A stretch of DNA of 11,320 nt, taken from assembly GCA_002179805.1 (NCBI GenBank), contig NAVB01003296.1, forward strand, positions 1 through 11,320, read 5' to 3'. Below the pieces are notes generated by a model. That model was not told where the DNA came from. It worked only from the letters and a program-made list of their open reading frames with translations, and ran no database searches. This DNA is from Acanthamoeba lenticulata (Eukaryota > Discosea > Longamoebia > Acanthamoebidae). The position numbers and the translations under genes are program-made. Positions 1-11,320 of the stretch are shown here, in pieces. Numbering within the stretch: position 1 is the first letter of the stretch; the number at the start of each line of letters is the position of its first letter.

Positions 1-324
1 GGCGCACGATGGTGGAGGTGTGTTTTTTGGAACGCACGGTGGTGTAGGCATAGCGAGCGTGATGGTTTGTGTGAATTCGAGGCCAACAACGTACAATTAT
101 TTTTTATTTCAAAATATATCAATTCTCAACAAAAAACAAAATTAAATAAATAATAATAATCAACCAAAAACTAGAAGAATCAGAAAGAGAAAACAGTTGC
201 GGAAAATGAATTGACAACAAGAAATACAAAGCTAGTACACGAGGAAGTGACAAACACGACAGGCCATCAAGAGAGAAAAATTGTTGTTGATGGGTGCCAA
301 GCGGTCGATGATGGGGAGTTTTGC
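1..324. other. Left-edge stretch and 3' flank of the NlpC/P60 gene
   Basis: The first 80 or so bases are G/T-rich and hold an imperfect repeat (about 3-22 and 34-54, sharing CGCACG-TGGTG). They could be the end of a neighbouring gene; one plus-strand frame stays open from the window start to a TAA near 162, with a Gly-rich beginning, but this is too short to call. From about 90 to 200 the sequence turns very AT-rich, as expected for a 3' UTR and spacer. No gene is supported here. Confidence 0.5.
103..108 (-). terminator. Candidate polyadenylation signal AATAAA (minus strand)
   Basis: The minus strand reads AATAAA inside an A-rich run, about 217 bp beyond the stop codon of the NlpC/P60 gene. 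The position is far for a compact genome, and other AT-rich hexamers lie closer, so the real cleavage site is uncertain. Confidence 0.3.
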
Positions 325-1801
325 TCAGCAGACGGCGTTGTAGCGGTAGGGCAGGAAGCAGCCCGTGTTGTACCAGTAGGGGTAGGGCGTCACGCGGCGC
401 ACGGTGCCCTCGCCGGGGCGCGTCTCCTCAAAGGCCACGTAGTGGGTCGAGCTGGCCCAGCCGCCAAAGATCACCACATGCTCGGTGCGGCACAGCAGCA
501 CATCACCGGGCTGCAGCTGGCCCCTGGAGATCGGGTGCGAGATCTGGGGCAGGGTTCCGCAGGAGTAGCCAGGGCGGGCGGCCTCCCAAGCCATGCTCAC
601 GAAGCCTGTTTCGTGTGTGGATGGATGAGATCTCTGGGCAAAGAGACGGCGACATGAAGAAGCTGAAACGGACCAGAGCAGTCGGTGCGGTAGCCGTCGT
701 AGCGGCCACCCTCGCTGTAGGGCACATGGCGGTTCACCCAGTCCTGAGCCCTCCCGATCTGCACAGCGGGGCAGATTATGGTCGCGAGTGTTAATAAAAA
801 TGGCAATTACTCAAACAAAAACCAGGAGCCTGATTGGGGCGTACGATGGTGCCGCGCGCGACGCAGCCAACCAGGGACGGGTCCGACGGAGCGCTGGTGG
901 TGGGGCAGTGCTTGGGAACCTCAAACACGCCCGCACCGGGGGTCTCGGCGGTCCAGATCAGGAACTCGAAGGTGGCCGCTGCGCACATCGAAGAGCAAAG
1001 ATGAGCAACAACGGCTCGAACAAGGCCGAAAGGTGGGGGCTGCGTACTGCGGCCGGGGCCGTCGACGATGTAGAGACGAGGGACTCCCTTCTCGTTCAGG
1101 TAGAGGCTCACGGTCGCGTAGCCCATCTGTTTAACAAACCCAGAAGACAAAAAGCTTGTGAGGTCTGAGTCTCTCGGGGCGGCCAAGAAGAGAGCGCCGT
1201 ACGGCCAGAGTGTAGTGCTTGCCGTTGGAGGTCGTGGACTCGTTGGCGTGAGCGAGCCAACCCCACACGGGCGCCATGACGCCCTCGAGCGGCGTGGTGA
1301 GGCAGCTGGAACCGTGGACCTCCTCGTACGCGGTAGCCTGGTTTCGAGATCGTGCACGTTAGCCATCTTCACACCACCGTATCAACGCGTCTTCTTCTTC
1401 TTCTTCGTGTCATTTGTGGTCGGCCCACAGATCAAAGAGGTCGATGACGCGTACGAGATCATAGCGCTGGAGGCGGAATTCGTTGTAGGGGTGGCCCTGC
1501 TGGCCGAACAGGAAGCGCTCGATGGACCTGCCGCCCGACAAGCTGCTCGCCCACAGACCTGCACCACAACCGACATTGAGTCAATGATCATCTTTTTAAA
1601 GTGCGCAAGTGGAGAGATGGAGTTGAGGCGAGGAGGAAGAGGAGGTGCCATACCGTGGCCGGTGATGTTGAGGCCGATGGACTTGTGGTGGAGGGACAGC
1701 TTCACGGTGGCCGAGAACTCCTCCGAGACGTGGGGCGCCGCGAGAGCGACGGCGGCCAGGAGCGCACAGGCGTAGACGAAGGCGTAAAGTGAAATCCTCA
1801 T
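325..1801 (-). CDS. Secreted NlpC/P60-type cysteine peptidase/amidase with N-terminal extracellular domain
   Basis: Exons on the minus strand: 1801-1654, 1558-1455, 1337-1203, 1126-1048, 978-845, 758-674, 605-325. They join in frame to 321 residues plus TGA. All six introns are GT...AG, and five donors begin GTNCG. Residues 1-21 form a signal peptide ending ALLAAVALA, so the product should be secreted or vacuolar. Residues about 200-321 resemble the NlpC/P60 papain-like fold: TDCSGFVSMAWE carries the probable nucleophile Cys227, QPGDVLL precedes the strand, and EHVVIFGGW carries His271; the third polar residue may be His283. The family cleaves peptide or amide bonds, in bacteria mostly in cell-wall peptides. 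Residues 25-195 form a beta-rich-looking domain (GLWASS, RYDL, GVMAPVWGWLA, YIVDGPG) that vaguely recalls LolA-like lipoprotein carriers; this is inference. Digestion of bacterial prey walls is a plausible role, not shown. Recovery of DCSGF across the last junction supports the model. Confidence 0.85.
606..673 (-). other. Intron 6 of the NlpC/P60 gene, inside the catalytic-Cys motif
   Basis: This 68 bp intron (GTCCGT...AACAG, phase 1) splits the Gly codon of DCSG|F. Splicing restores TDCSGFVSMAWE; without it the frame runs into a stop just past the junction. The motif either side makes both splice sites secure. Confidence 0.85.
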
Positions 1802-1863
1802 CGCCAGTCGGTGGAAGTGGAGTAGAGGTTGCTGTTGTTTGGTCGGGCAGAGAGCTGTGGTCG

Positions 1864-1870
1864 TTAAATA
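1864..1870 (-). promoter_or_regulatory. TATA-like element (TATTTAA) for the NlpC/P60 gene
   Basis: The minus strand reads TATTTAA 63 bp upstream of the ATG at 1801. With a start site about 30 bp downstream, the 5' leader would be roughly 30-35 nt. It sits in otherwise GC-rich sequence. Function is inferred. Confidence 0.4.
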
Positions 1871-2049
1871 CGGCGGAGGTAGAAGAAGCTAACACCTTCC
1901 CCCTTGCTGCCCCGGACGGGATTGGTTCGACACCTTAACTTCGTGCAAGGCCGAGTTCACCTCTCCCCGGCATTGGCTTGTGCGGGAAGGCCCGCGATTG
2001 CTTCTGCACCTTCTGCCTTGCTCTCTTGCTGTGTGTGAAGCAAAAGACA

Positions 2050-2065
2050 CCTTAATTAATTAAGG
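2050..2065. repeat. 16 bp perfect palindrome CCTTAATTAATTAAGG
   Basis: This is a perfect inverted repeat with no spacer, whose core is two overlapping TTAATTAA units. It lies about 140 bp upstream of the ATPase ATG and 250 bp upstream of the NlpC/P60 ATG. The AT core stands out from GC-rich surroundings and resembles a homodimer binding site for a homeodomain-like factor. The role is unknown. Confidence 0.6.
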
Positions 2066-2077
2066 ACGGAGTTGGCG

Positions 2078-2084
2078 TTATATT
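2078..2084 (+). promoter_or_regulatory. TATA-like element (TTATATT) for the ATPase gene
   Basis: TTATATT lies 126 bp upstream of the ATPase ATG at 2204 and just after the 16 bp palindrome. If used, transcription would start near 2110. That would exclude the short reading frame at 2096-2134 from the mRNA, or truncate it. Weak evidence. Confidence 0.25.
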
Positions 2085-2095
2085 CTGTGGATTCT

Positions 2096-2134
2096 ATGGT
2101 GCTTTTCATGTCGACACGCTTGACCTCCGCATAA
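2096..2134 (+). CDS. Possible 12-codon upstream ORF before the ATPase
   Basis: ATG at 2096 opens a 12-codon frame that ends in TAA at 2132-2134, 69 nt before the ATPase ATG. If the transcript starts upstream of it, ribosomes would meet this frame first. Whether it is transcribed depends on an unknown start site, so it is listed only as a candidate. Confidence 0.2.
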   Translation: MVLFMSTRLTSA

Positions 2135-2203
2135 GAACCCAAAAAGAAAAAGCTGATAAGGCAGCAAGGAGTAGAAGGCAGTGGGTGAGTGCGAGGCTCG
2201 GGC

Positions 2204-7003
<4,800 letters not shown>

Positions 7004-7140
7004 CAACCAACGGCAGAAGGTTTTGTAAAACGCTGTTGTAAAAACAACAAATCATGGATTACCAATTTTTATTTTATTTTTTTAATTGAACAATTAACGT
7101 GCAAAACTTCGCTTTTTGGGCAAGCATGTGATTGAAGCAT
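7004..7140. terminator. Convergent 3' spacer shared by the ATPase and Ser-rich genes
   Basis: This AT-rich 137 bp stretch lies between the ATPase TAA and the stop of the minus-strand gene. On the minus strand AATAAA occurs twice (7068-7073 and 7073-7078), 63-73 bp past that stop. On the plus strand no AATAAA is present; TGTAAA-like motifs near 7025 and 7039 may serve instead. The 3' ends probably abut or overlap. Confidence 0.5.
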
Positions 7141-7887
7141 TCAATGTGAATATGTTCGATCGGCAAGAGACAAGTCGAAGCGGTAGGTGGGGAAAGGAAA
7201 GTTTGACGGTGCTGGTGGTTCCCAACTGCACGTTCGTGGTGGGTGCGTGGGTGAAGCGGGGAGAGAGGAGGACAGAGAAGGAGAGGAGCCGGCGGAAGAC
7301 GTCGGTGAAGAGGACGATGCATAGTCGCGCAGCTCCGCGGTGGCATCATAGGTGTCGTCATCGTGGTTGAGCAGGAAGGCGATCGACGTCTGCGGCCGCG
7401 GGCTTGGTGAAGAAGCACTTCGGACCGTCGTGCTGGCGCATCGTCGCCTCTTTGGCGGCATCGTCGCGTCGGAGGAAGAAGAGGCGTCTGTGGTGGTGGT
7501 TGTGGCGGTTGTTGAGCAGCTCGGGCTGCGCTTGGTCCTTCGTTGCTTGGCTGGTCGGGCCTGCGTCGCGTCATCGACGGCTGCTGTCGAGGCTCCGGCA
7601 GCCACCTTGTCGTTGGCGCGTCGGCGTCGTCGTTGTGGCGCGGCCCAGGTGGCCTCCGAGGACGAGGCGCTCATGGCCTTGGCGGCCAAGGAGGCCAGGA
7701 AGTTGTGTACGTGGTTGGCATCGGCTTGCAGCGCTGAAGCCAATGTCGGGACCGACGTCAACGGGACGTGCTCCAGGCCGCCCACGCGCGGAGGTAGGGA
7801 CGTGGGTGTGGCCACTGAGGAAGAGGACACCGGTGCTGATGGTAAAGAGCAGGGCGAGGGAGACCAAGGGCTCAGCAGGAGGGCCAT
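7141..7887 (-). CDS. Ser-rich protein with three basic clusters, probably nuclear, family unknown
   Basis: A single-exon frame of 248 residues. The ATG at 7887 has a strong context (ACCATGG); the frame stays open upstream but has no earlier ATG. I do not recognise a family. Residues 1-35 are Ser/Pro-rich with a short hydrophobic start. Residues 46-71 look helical (ALQADANHVHNFLASLAAK). Three basic clusters resemble nuclear localisation signals: PQRRRRR (84-90), PAKQRRTKR (112-120) and PPKRRR (144-149). Between them are Ser/Thr runs. A better-ordered patch, SIAFLLNHDDDTYDATAELR (168-187), precedes a long Ser tract and the tail PFPTYRFDL (231-239). Codons end mostly in G or C, as in the neighbouring genes, which supports this strand over a similarly long plus-strand frame that lacks an ATG start. 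A transcription regulator or its partner is possible; this is inference. Confidence 0.6.
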   Translation of the reverse strand: MALLLSPWSPSPCSLPSAPVSSSSVATPTSLPPRVGGLEHVPLTSVPTLASALQADANHVHNFLASLAAKAMSASSSEATWAAPQRRRRRANDKVAAGASTAAVDDATQARPAKQRRTKRSPSCSTTATTTTTDASSSSDATMPPKRRRCASTTVRSASSPSPRPQTSIAFLLNHDDDTYDATAELRDYASSSSPTSSAGSSPSLSSSLPASPTHPPRTCSWEPPAPSNFPFPTYRFDLSLADRTYSH

Positions 7888-8341
7888 GGTGAGGATGAGC
7901 TTACAGGGCAAGGTGTGCTTGCTGCTTGTTCGGTGGTGTTCGCAGAGGAAGAAGGAAGGCCGTCTCACGCCAGGCTTTTACGCTAGTGGGAGGAGATTCA
8001 CCTGGGTCGCCTTTTAGGGCCAGCTTGCGCCTAGGAGATGATGTATGGTCTGCCAAACATGCTGGAAATATCCACAAAATATGCCCAAGCGTGCCTGGCG
8101 TGTCCCGGTTGCATGCCCGGAGATAGGTTCAACCAATGGCTGCTTTTCTCGGGAGACTTAGCGACTCACAGGTGAACGCAAAACTCCGCGCGGAAAAGCT
8201 TTTTCGTCGGTACAAGGCATGTAAAAAGATGAAAAAAAGATCGACCAATCGCGAACAAGGGAATGCGGCTGCATTCTTTGCAATCTCTTAGGAATGCTGC
8301 TGACGTCGTGCTTGGCATGCGCGCCGTACGTGGCCCGTCCC
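7888..8341. promoter_or_regulatory. Spacer: upstream region of the Ser-rich gene, 3' flank of the membrane-protein gene
   Basis: No gene is supported in these 454 bp. Plus-orientation CCAAT motifs occur at 8133-8137 and 8245-8249, and two weak minus-strand TAAAAG motifs lie near 7976 and 8012. No AATAAA is visible on the minus strand after the membrane-protein stop. Promoter assignment is inferred from position. Confidence 0.35.
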
Positions 8342-9315
8342 TCAAACGGGCGAACTGTCCTCGAACAAGTCGGCCGCGTTGGGGTGGAGGCGGTGGAGGC
8401 CACTCCCAGAAGAGACGGACGAGAACGAGGCCGTGGACAGCGACTTCTGCATCTGCTCGCGGGGGTTGGTGCCCCCATCGGCCGCTGCTGGGTTGGTCAG
8501 CGTAGAGGCGTTCCTGCTTCGGTAGAGCGCCGACTCGGTCAGACCAGAGGAAGTGCCTGACGATGCAGAGACGTCGGCCGCCGTGACGATCTTCGTCGAC
8601 GGTTCGGCTGGCGTCGACTTCAAGTAGCGGTAGAGAGCGACGCCAGTCGCTGCGCCCAAGAGGCCGAGTGTCAAGAGGACGGCGGGAATCTACACGTGTG
8701 TATGTCGTCGCACAATCGTTAGTGCTTGATGGTGGTAGCAAACAGCTCCTTGGCGAGGGAGGAAAGGTGACGTACGCCAACACCCAGCCCCACGCCCAGC
8801 CCAATCTTGGCTTCGTCGGACAGGCCATCGCCGCCCGACGACCTGCCCACATCTGCGCCTGTGGAGGGCGACGGCGAGGCAGAGAAACTGGCGGTGGCGG
8901 TGGCGGTGGCCAGGGGCGAGGCGGACGGCGTCACGCCAGGTGTGGCTGCTGGCGACCTGGTGGCCGACGCAGCTGGCAAAGGAGAGGAGGACGCCGAGGC
9001 AGCCGCAGGCGGGGATGCCGAGGCCGAGGGTGCGGCAGGTGATGGCGAAGCAGGCTGTGGCGAGGGGGATGCAGCAGGCGGCGAGGGCGAAGCAGGTTGT
9101 TGCGAAGCCGCGGGCGAGGCTGCAGGCGAAGCCGCGGGCGAGGCTGCAGGTGAAGCTGCAGGCGACGCAGCGACAGAGGCCTCAGGAGACGGACCTGGCG
9201 TCTGGGCAGATGAAGGGTCGAAGAGAAAGGCTGACAACAAGGCGAACAGAACGAGCAGGAGATGGGAAGCTCCAAGAAGACTTGTTCTTCTCGTTCGTTG
9301 AATGGTGCCCGCCAT
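8342..9315 (-). CDS. Single-pass membrane protein with mucin-like Ala/Ser/Pro ectodomain
   Basis: Two exons, 9315-8776 and 8689-8342, joined in phase 0 across an 86 bp GTACGT...GTGTAG intron, give 295 residues. The ATG at 9315 has a good context (GCCATGG). Residues 1-37 form a signal peptide (basic start, LLLVLFALLSAFLF core, SSA before the likely cut). Residues 38-160 are Ala/Ser/Pro/Thr-rich, with AASP repeated about five times at 49-71, as in heavily O-glycosylated stalks. A Gly-zipper-like helix IGLGVGLGVGIPAVLLTLGLLG starts at 171 and ends at YRYLKS; it is the only transmembrane segment, giving type I topology. The tail of about 90 residues is Ser-rich and ends in an acidic DLFEDSSPV. 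There is no recognisable catalytic or adhesion domain. A cell-surface glycoprotein is the best guess. The intron falls inside the membrane helix. Confidence 0.75.
8690..8775 (-). other. Intron splitting the transmembrane helix of the membrane protein
   Basis: The donor is the consensus-like GTACGT directly after GLGVGLGVG; the acceptor GTGTAG precedes IPAVLLTL. If retained, translation would add 18 residues and stop, removing half the helix and the whole tail. Confidence 0.8.
9104..9170 (-). repeat. Tandem coding repeat for AASP units (12/24 bp period)
   Basis: A 24 bp unit occurs twice in perfect tandem at 9104-9127 and 9128-9151 and is followed by diverged 12 bp half-units. It encodes the Ala-Ala-Ser-Pro repeats of the ectodomain on the minus strand. 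The near identity suggests recent duplication and possible length variation between strains. Confidence 0.7.
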
Positions 9316-9734
9316 GGCTCAGCTGAGCGTACAGGTCGCGTGGCGGAGGGTCGAGGGTTTAGAAAAAGAAGTGGAGCGCAACGTAGACGCATCACCACAG
9401 CAAGGACCTTAAGAGGTTCATGGCATCACCACCCGCCGGCCACCACGACGAGCTGTGGGCTTGTGGCTCGGGACTGTAAAGTAAAGCCGTGTGTTGGGTC
9501 GGCGCGGCCGCACGACGTCGTGCAGCTCTTCGACATTCCTGCGCTCCCCAGCTGGGCCCCAACTGACGCCGTTGGCGTGAGGTTGAGGCACGTGTACCGG
9601 CTCTTCTGTGGGGAGTCGATCACCAACGTTGTGGGAGAGCATGTGGGGGGAGTGGACACGAGCTGGAAATGCATTTCTTATAACACACCACAACAGGTCA
9701 CAGTGTGACTCCGAACTGGGGGATATTTCTGTTC
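9316..9734. promoter_or_regulatory. Spacer: upstream region of the membrane-protein gene, 3' flank of the GATA gene
   Basis: No gene is supported in these 419 bp. A minus-strand TTATAAG sits near 9678-9684, a 13 bp inverted repeat GTCACAGTGTGAC at 9697-9709, and a minus-strand ATG at 9421 opens a 9-codon frame that could be an upstream ORF. No AATAAA is seen on the minus strand just after the GATA stop. Confidence 0.4.
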
Positions 9735-10865
9735 TCAGTTGAGAAGGGCGTAGACGGTTGAGCGGCGGCTGGTGGCCTCGTGGCAACCACCGGCGACGTT
9801 GTTGGCGTTGTTGGTTGCGGGGGACGCGGGCTGCTGCGCGGCGAGGGCCTTGGCCTTGGCGTCCTTCTTGAGGCGGCGGGCGTAGCGGATTCCGCACGCG
9901 TTGCACAACGTCGAGGCCCCGGCGGGGCCCTTGCGCCACTGGCTCGTGAACTGGGTGTTGCAGTGGACGCAGGCTCGGTTGAAGGTGCGCTTGGCCCGCT
10001 TCTTGTGGCCCTTGTTGATGGCGTTGTTTGTGCTCATCACGCCCGGGTGGCGCGCGTGGCCGCCACACGCCTGGTCGTCTGCGCTCGGCGGCGACGCGGG
10101 CCTGTCCGCCGCTAGAAGCAGGCTGGGCAGCAGCATCGGGTGGGAAGCGTGCGAGAGGAGGCCTCCGGTTTTGTGGCTGCTGTTGACCTTGTTGTTGTTG
10201 CTGCTGCTGCTGCTGCTGCTCAGCAGCGCCGCGACGTAGTCATGAAGCGCGACGGGTGGGCGGGGCAGGTTGAGGCGGTCGATCATGGACTCGAGCGTGG
10301 CGAGCTGGCCCTCGAGCAGGGCGCGCTCGTCGGGGAAGAGGCCTCCCTCGGTCTGAGCCTTATGGCTCAGGTACCGGATGGCATTCGACAGGAGGCCCAC
10401 CTGGGAAAGAGCGAAAATGAAAACGAAAAAACGAAAACGTCAGAACAAATCTTCAATCGTCGGAGAATCGATTTGACACATGCTAAAAACAAACAAAAAC
10501 AAGAACAAGGAAGAAGGATGACGTGTTGATGTGCGCACCCTGTGCAAGACATCCTCGTGAGCAGCGACTCCGGAGAAGGTGTATGAGGTGTGCGAGGTCG
10601 AGGGGGAGGACGGCGGGCTGCGCTCGTCCTCTGAGTCCACGCAGGGATGCAGCGACCGCGCACGGAACGACTCTGAGACGGGCGAGCTTGTTCGGAGCGG
10701 CGCCACCTGGTGGGGGGAGGCGGGAGCAACGGCGGCGACGGCGGAGGAGGGCATCTGCCAGCTCCGGAGCCTTCCGCAGTCCACCAGCGCCACGGGAGCG
10801 GAGGCCGGACTCGACTTGGCAGGCGAGTGGCTGCTGACCCACGACGGCGGCGGGCGGAGATACAT
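9735..10865 (-). CDS. GATA-type zinc-finger transcription factor
   Basis: Two exons, 10865-10539 and 10400-9735, joined in phase 0 across a 138 bp GTGCGC...CCCAG intron, give 330 residues. The ATG at 10865 is the first on this strand for at least 455 bp and has A at -3. The finger is C-X2-C-X18-C-X2-C with Cys253, 256, 275 and 278, containing TSQWRKGP and [13 protein letters not shown]; the 18-residue loop is the form common in plants and many fungi and protists. A basic stretch GHKKRAKR sits just before it. Such proteins bind (A/T)GATA(A/G) sites in the nucleus. Residues 110-153 ([11 protein letters not shown]...LESMIDRLN) look helical and may mediate dimerisation. A Ser7-Asn3 run follows, coded by an AGC/AAC repeat. 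Residues 1-109 are Ser/Pro-rich with an acidic DSEDE patch, likely a flexible regulatory arm. The target genes cannot be told from this window. Confidence 0.88.
10190..10221 (-). repeat. Trinucleotide microsatellite coding for poly-Ser/poly-Asn in the GATA protein
   Basis: On the plus strand, GTT repeats pass into about seven CTG repeats; the minus strand reads AGC then AAC, giving seven Ser and three Asn. Pure repeats of this kind often vary in copy number. Confidence 0.75.
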
Positions 10866-11320
10866 CCTATGTTGTTGCTGTTGTTTGTTGAGTGGTTGGT
10901 CCTCAAGAGGGACGAGGTCGGACGGTCCGATCGAATGGCCCCGAAGGGGTTTGGGGGGGTCTGGACTCGAAGGGCTCAAGCAGTCGTGGGTGGTTGAAAG
11001 TCGCTACGAGATGGGGTCGGAGAGTTTGATGGGGGGTCTCGAGGTCTCTCTCGAGGGAAGAACGCGGTCTTCGGGTGAAAAGATGTCGATGAACGTGAAG
11101 GGGTTCAAGCAGTCCTGAGGTCGCTGGGTTCCTGACAGTCGGGTGTGAGGTTGGTGGTGTTGTTGTTCGTAGACAGAAAGACACTGGATGTAAGAAAGCC
11201 TTCTTCGCAAGAAAGTGAGCTGGGGGGGGGGGTAAGTTGGTGCTGGTTGCGGGGAGAGCTCGAGGCCTCTGCTGCTTGGGGGGAGAGGAGGGGGCTTTGC
11301 TGCGGTGACGATGCGCTGGG
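10866..11320 (-). promoter_or_regulatory. 5' leader/promoter region of the GATA gene
   Basis: This 455 bp has no supported gene. The minus strand is C- and A-rich and contains no ATG at all, which fits a long leader. A run of 11 C followed by AG (minus strand, ending at 11220) looks like a splice acceptor for a possible 5' UTR intron. A motif containing TCAAGCAGTC occurs twice (about 10975 and 11104), and a TCTCGAGG...TCTCGAGG near-repeat lies at 11037-11056. No TATA box is evident; the start site may be outside the window. Confidence 0.45.

Larger units (their letters stand above)
1802..2203. promoter_or_regulatory. Divergent promoter region between the NlpC/P60 and P-type ATPase genes
   Basis: This 402 bp spacer separates two start codons pointing away from each other. 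It holds two ATTGG motifs (CCAAT on the minus strand) at 1921-1925 and 1972-1976, a minus-strand TATTTAA at 1864-1870, a plus-strand TTATATT at 2078-2084, a 16 bp palindrome at 2050-2065 and a TGATAAG at 2154-2160. The motifs are visible; their use as promoter elements is inferred. Confidence 0.6.

Noticed and set aside
1382..1454. Read-through of NlpC/P60 exon 2 past 1455
   Set aside because: It leads to a TGA and a Lys run coded by GAAGAA repeats. Splicing at GTACGC (1454) to the acceptor at 1338 keeps frame.
2189..2203. Extending the ATPase upstream of the ATG at 2204
   Set aside because: The in-frame codons upstream start from GTG, and family similarity begins well after residue 10, so the ATG at 2204 is preferred.
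7352..8017. 221-residue plus-strand frame opposite the Ser-rich gene
   Set aside because: It has no ATG at its start, is Val/Ala-biased as antisense of Ser/Ala coding DNA tends to be, and lacks a supporting 3' signal. The minus frame has a strong start context and AATAAA signals.
9104..9170. CRISPR-like array
   Set aside because: The repeats are directly adjacent, with no unique spacers, and lie in a coding frame.
8807..9301. 164-residue Ala/Gly/Glu-rich plus-strand frame
   Set aside because: It is the mirror of the Ala/Ser/Pro repeats of the minus-strand membrane protein, which has a signal peptide and a transmembrane helix.
9418..10068. 216-residue minus-strand frame overlapping the GATA gene
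   Set aside because: It is a shifted frame of the same strand as the GATA exon, with Arg/Pro/Gln-rich sequence and no domain.
10866..10979. Extending the GATA protein N-terminus to 10979
   Set aside because: The frame is open but only a TTG lies there; no ATG exists upstream of 10865 on that strand in the window.
11226..11240. Plus-strand GTAAGT donor as evidence of a plus-strand gene at the right edge
   Set aside because: No coding frame with recognisable content precedes it, and local introns use GTNCG donors, so it is weak on its own.

Overview
The window looks like nuclear DNA of a GC-rich, intron-rich protist, most likely an Acanthamoeba-like amoebozoan (inference from gene style; no search was run). 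Coding exons are strongly GC-rich with mostly G or C in third codon positions. Intergenic stretches and a few introns are AT-rich. Introns are short (58-138 bp), and I see no bacterial operon features. I reconstructed the gene models by hand from reading frame, splice junctions and family motifs.

Five protein genes account for most of the sequence. (1) 325-1801, minus, 7 exons: a 321-residue secreted NlpC/P60-type cysteine peptidase or amidase with an extra N-terminal extracellular domain. (2) 2204-7003, plus, 17 exons: a 1174-residue P-type ATPase of the type IID (fungal ENA, Na+/K+ efflux) kind. (3) 7141-7887, minus, single exon: a Ser-rich protein with three basic clusters, probably nuclear, family unknown. 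(4) 8342-9315, minus, 2 exons: a 295-residue single-pass membrane protein with a mucin-like Ala/Ser/Pro ectodomain. (5) 9735-10865, minus, 2 exons: a 330-residue GATA zinc-finger protein.

Genes 1 and 2 diverge from a shared 402 bp promoter region that holds CCAAT-type boxes, TATA-like sites and a 16 bp AT-rich palindrome. Genes 2 and 3 converge on a 137 bp AT-rich spacer. Genes 3, 4 and 5 lie head-to-tail on the minus strand, and the GATA gene has at least 455 bp of upstream leader or promoter reaching the window edge. Nothing ties the five genes into one pathway. They look like ordinary neighbours in a compact eukaryotic genome.

The most notable points are: a shared 5' splice-site preference for GT-N-CG (11 of 24 introns begin GTACG) instead of GTAAGT; six introns that are a multiple of three long and free of in-frame stops, five of them in the ATPase; loss of the usual M6 Asp in the ATPase; an intron that splits the single transmembrane helix of gene 4, so that retention would give a soluble product; and a TGG/CCA inverted repeat that encodes Trp-rich and His-rich runs inside the ATPase nucleotide-binding domain. 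I found no CRISPR array, tRNA, rRNA or insertion sequence, and no convincing new defence or mobile system.
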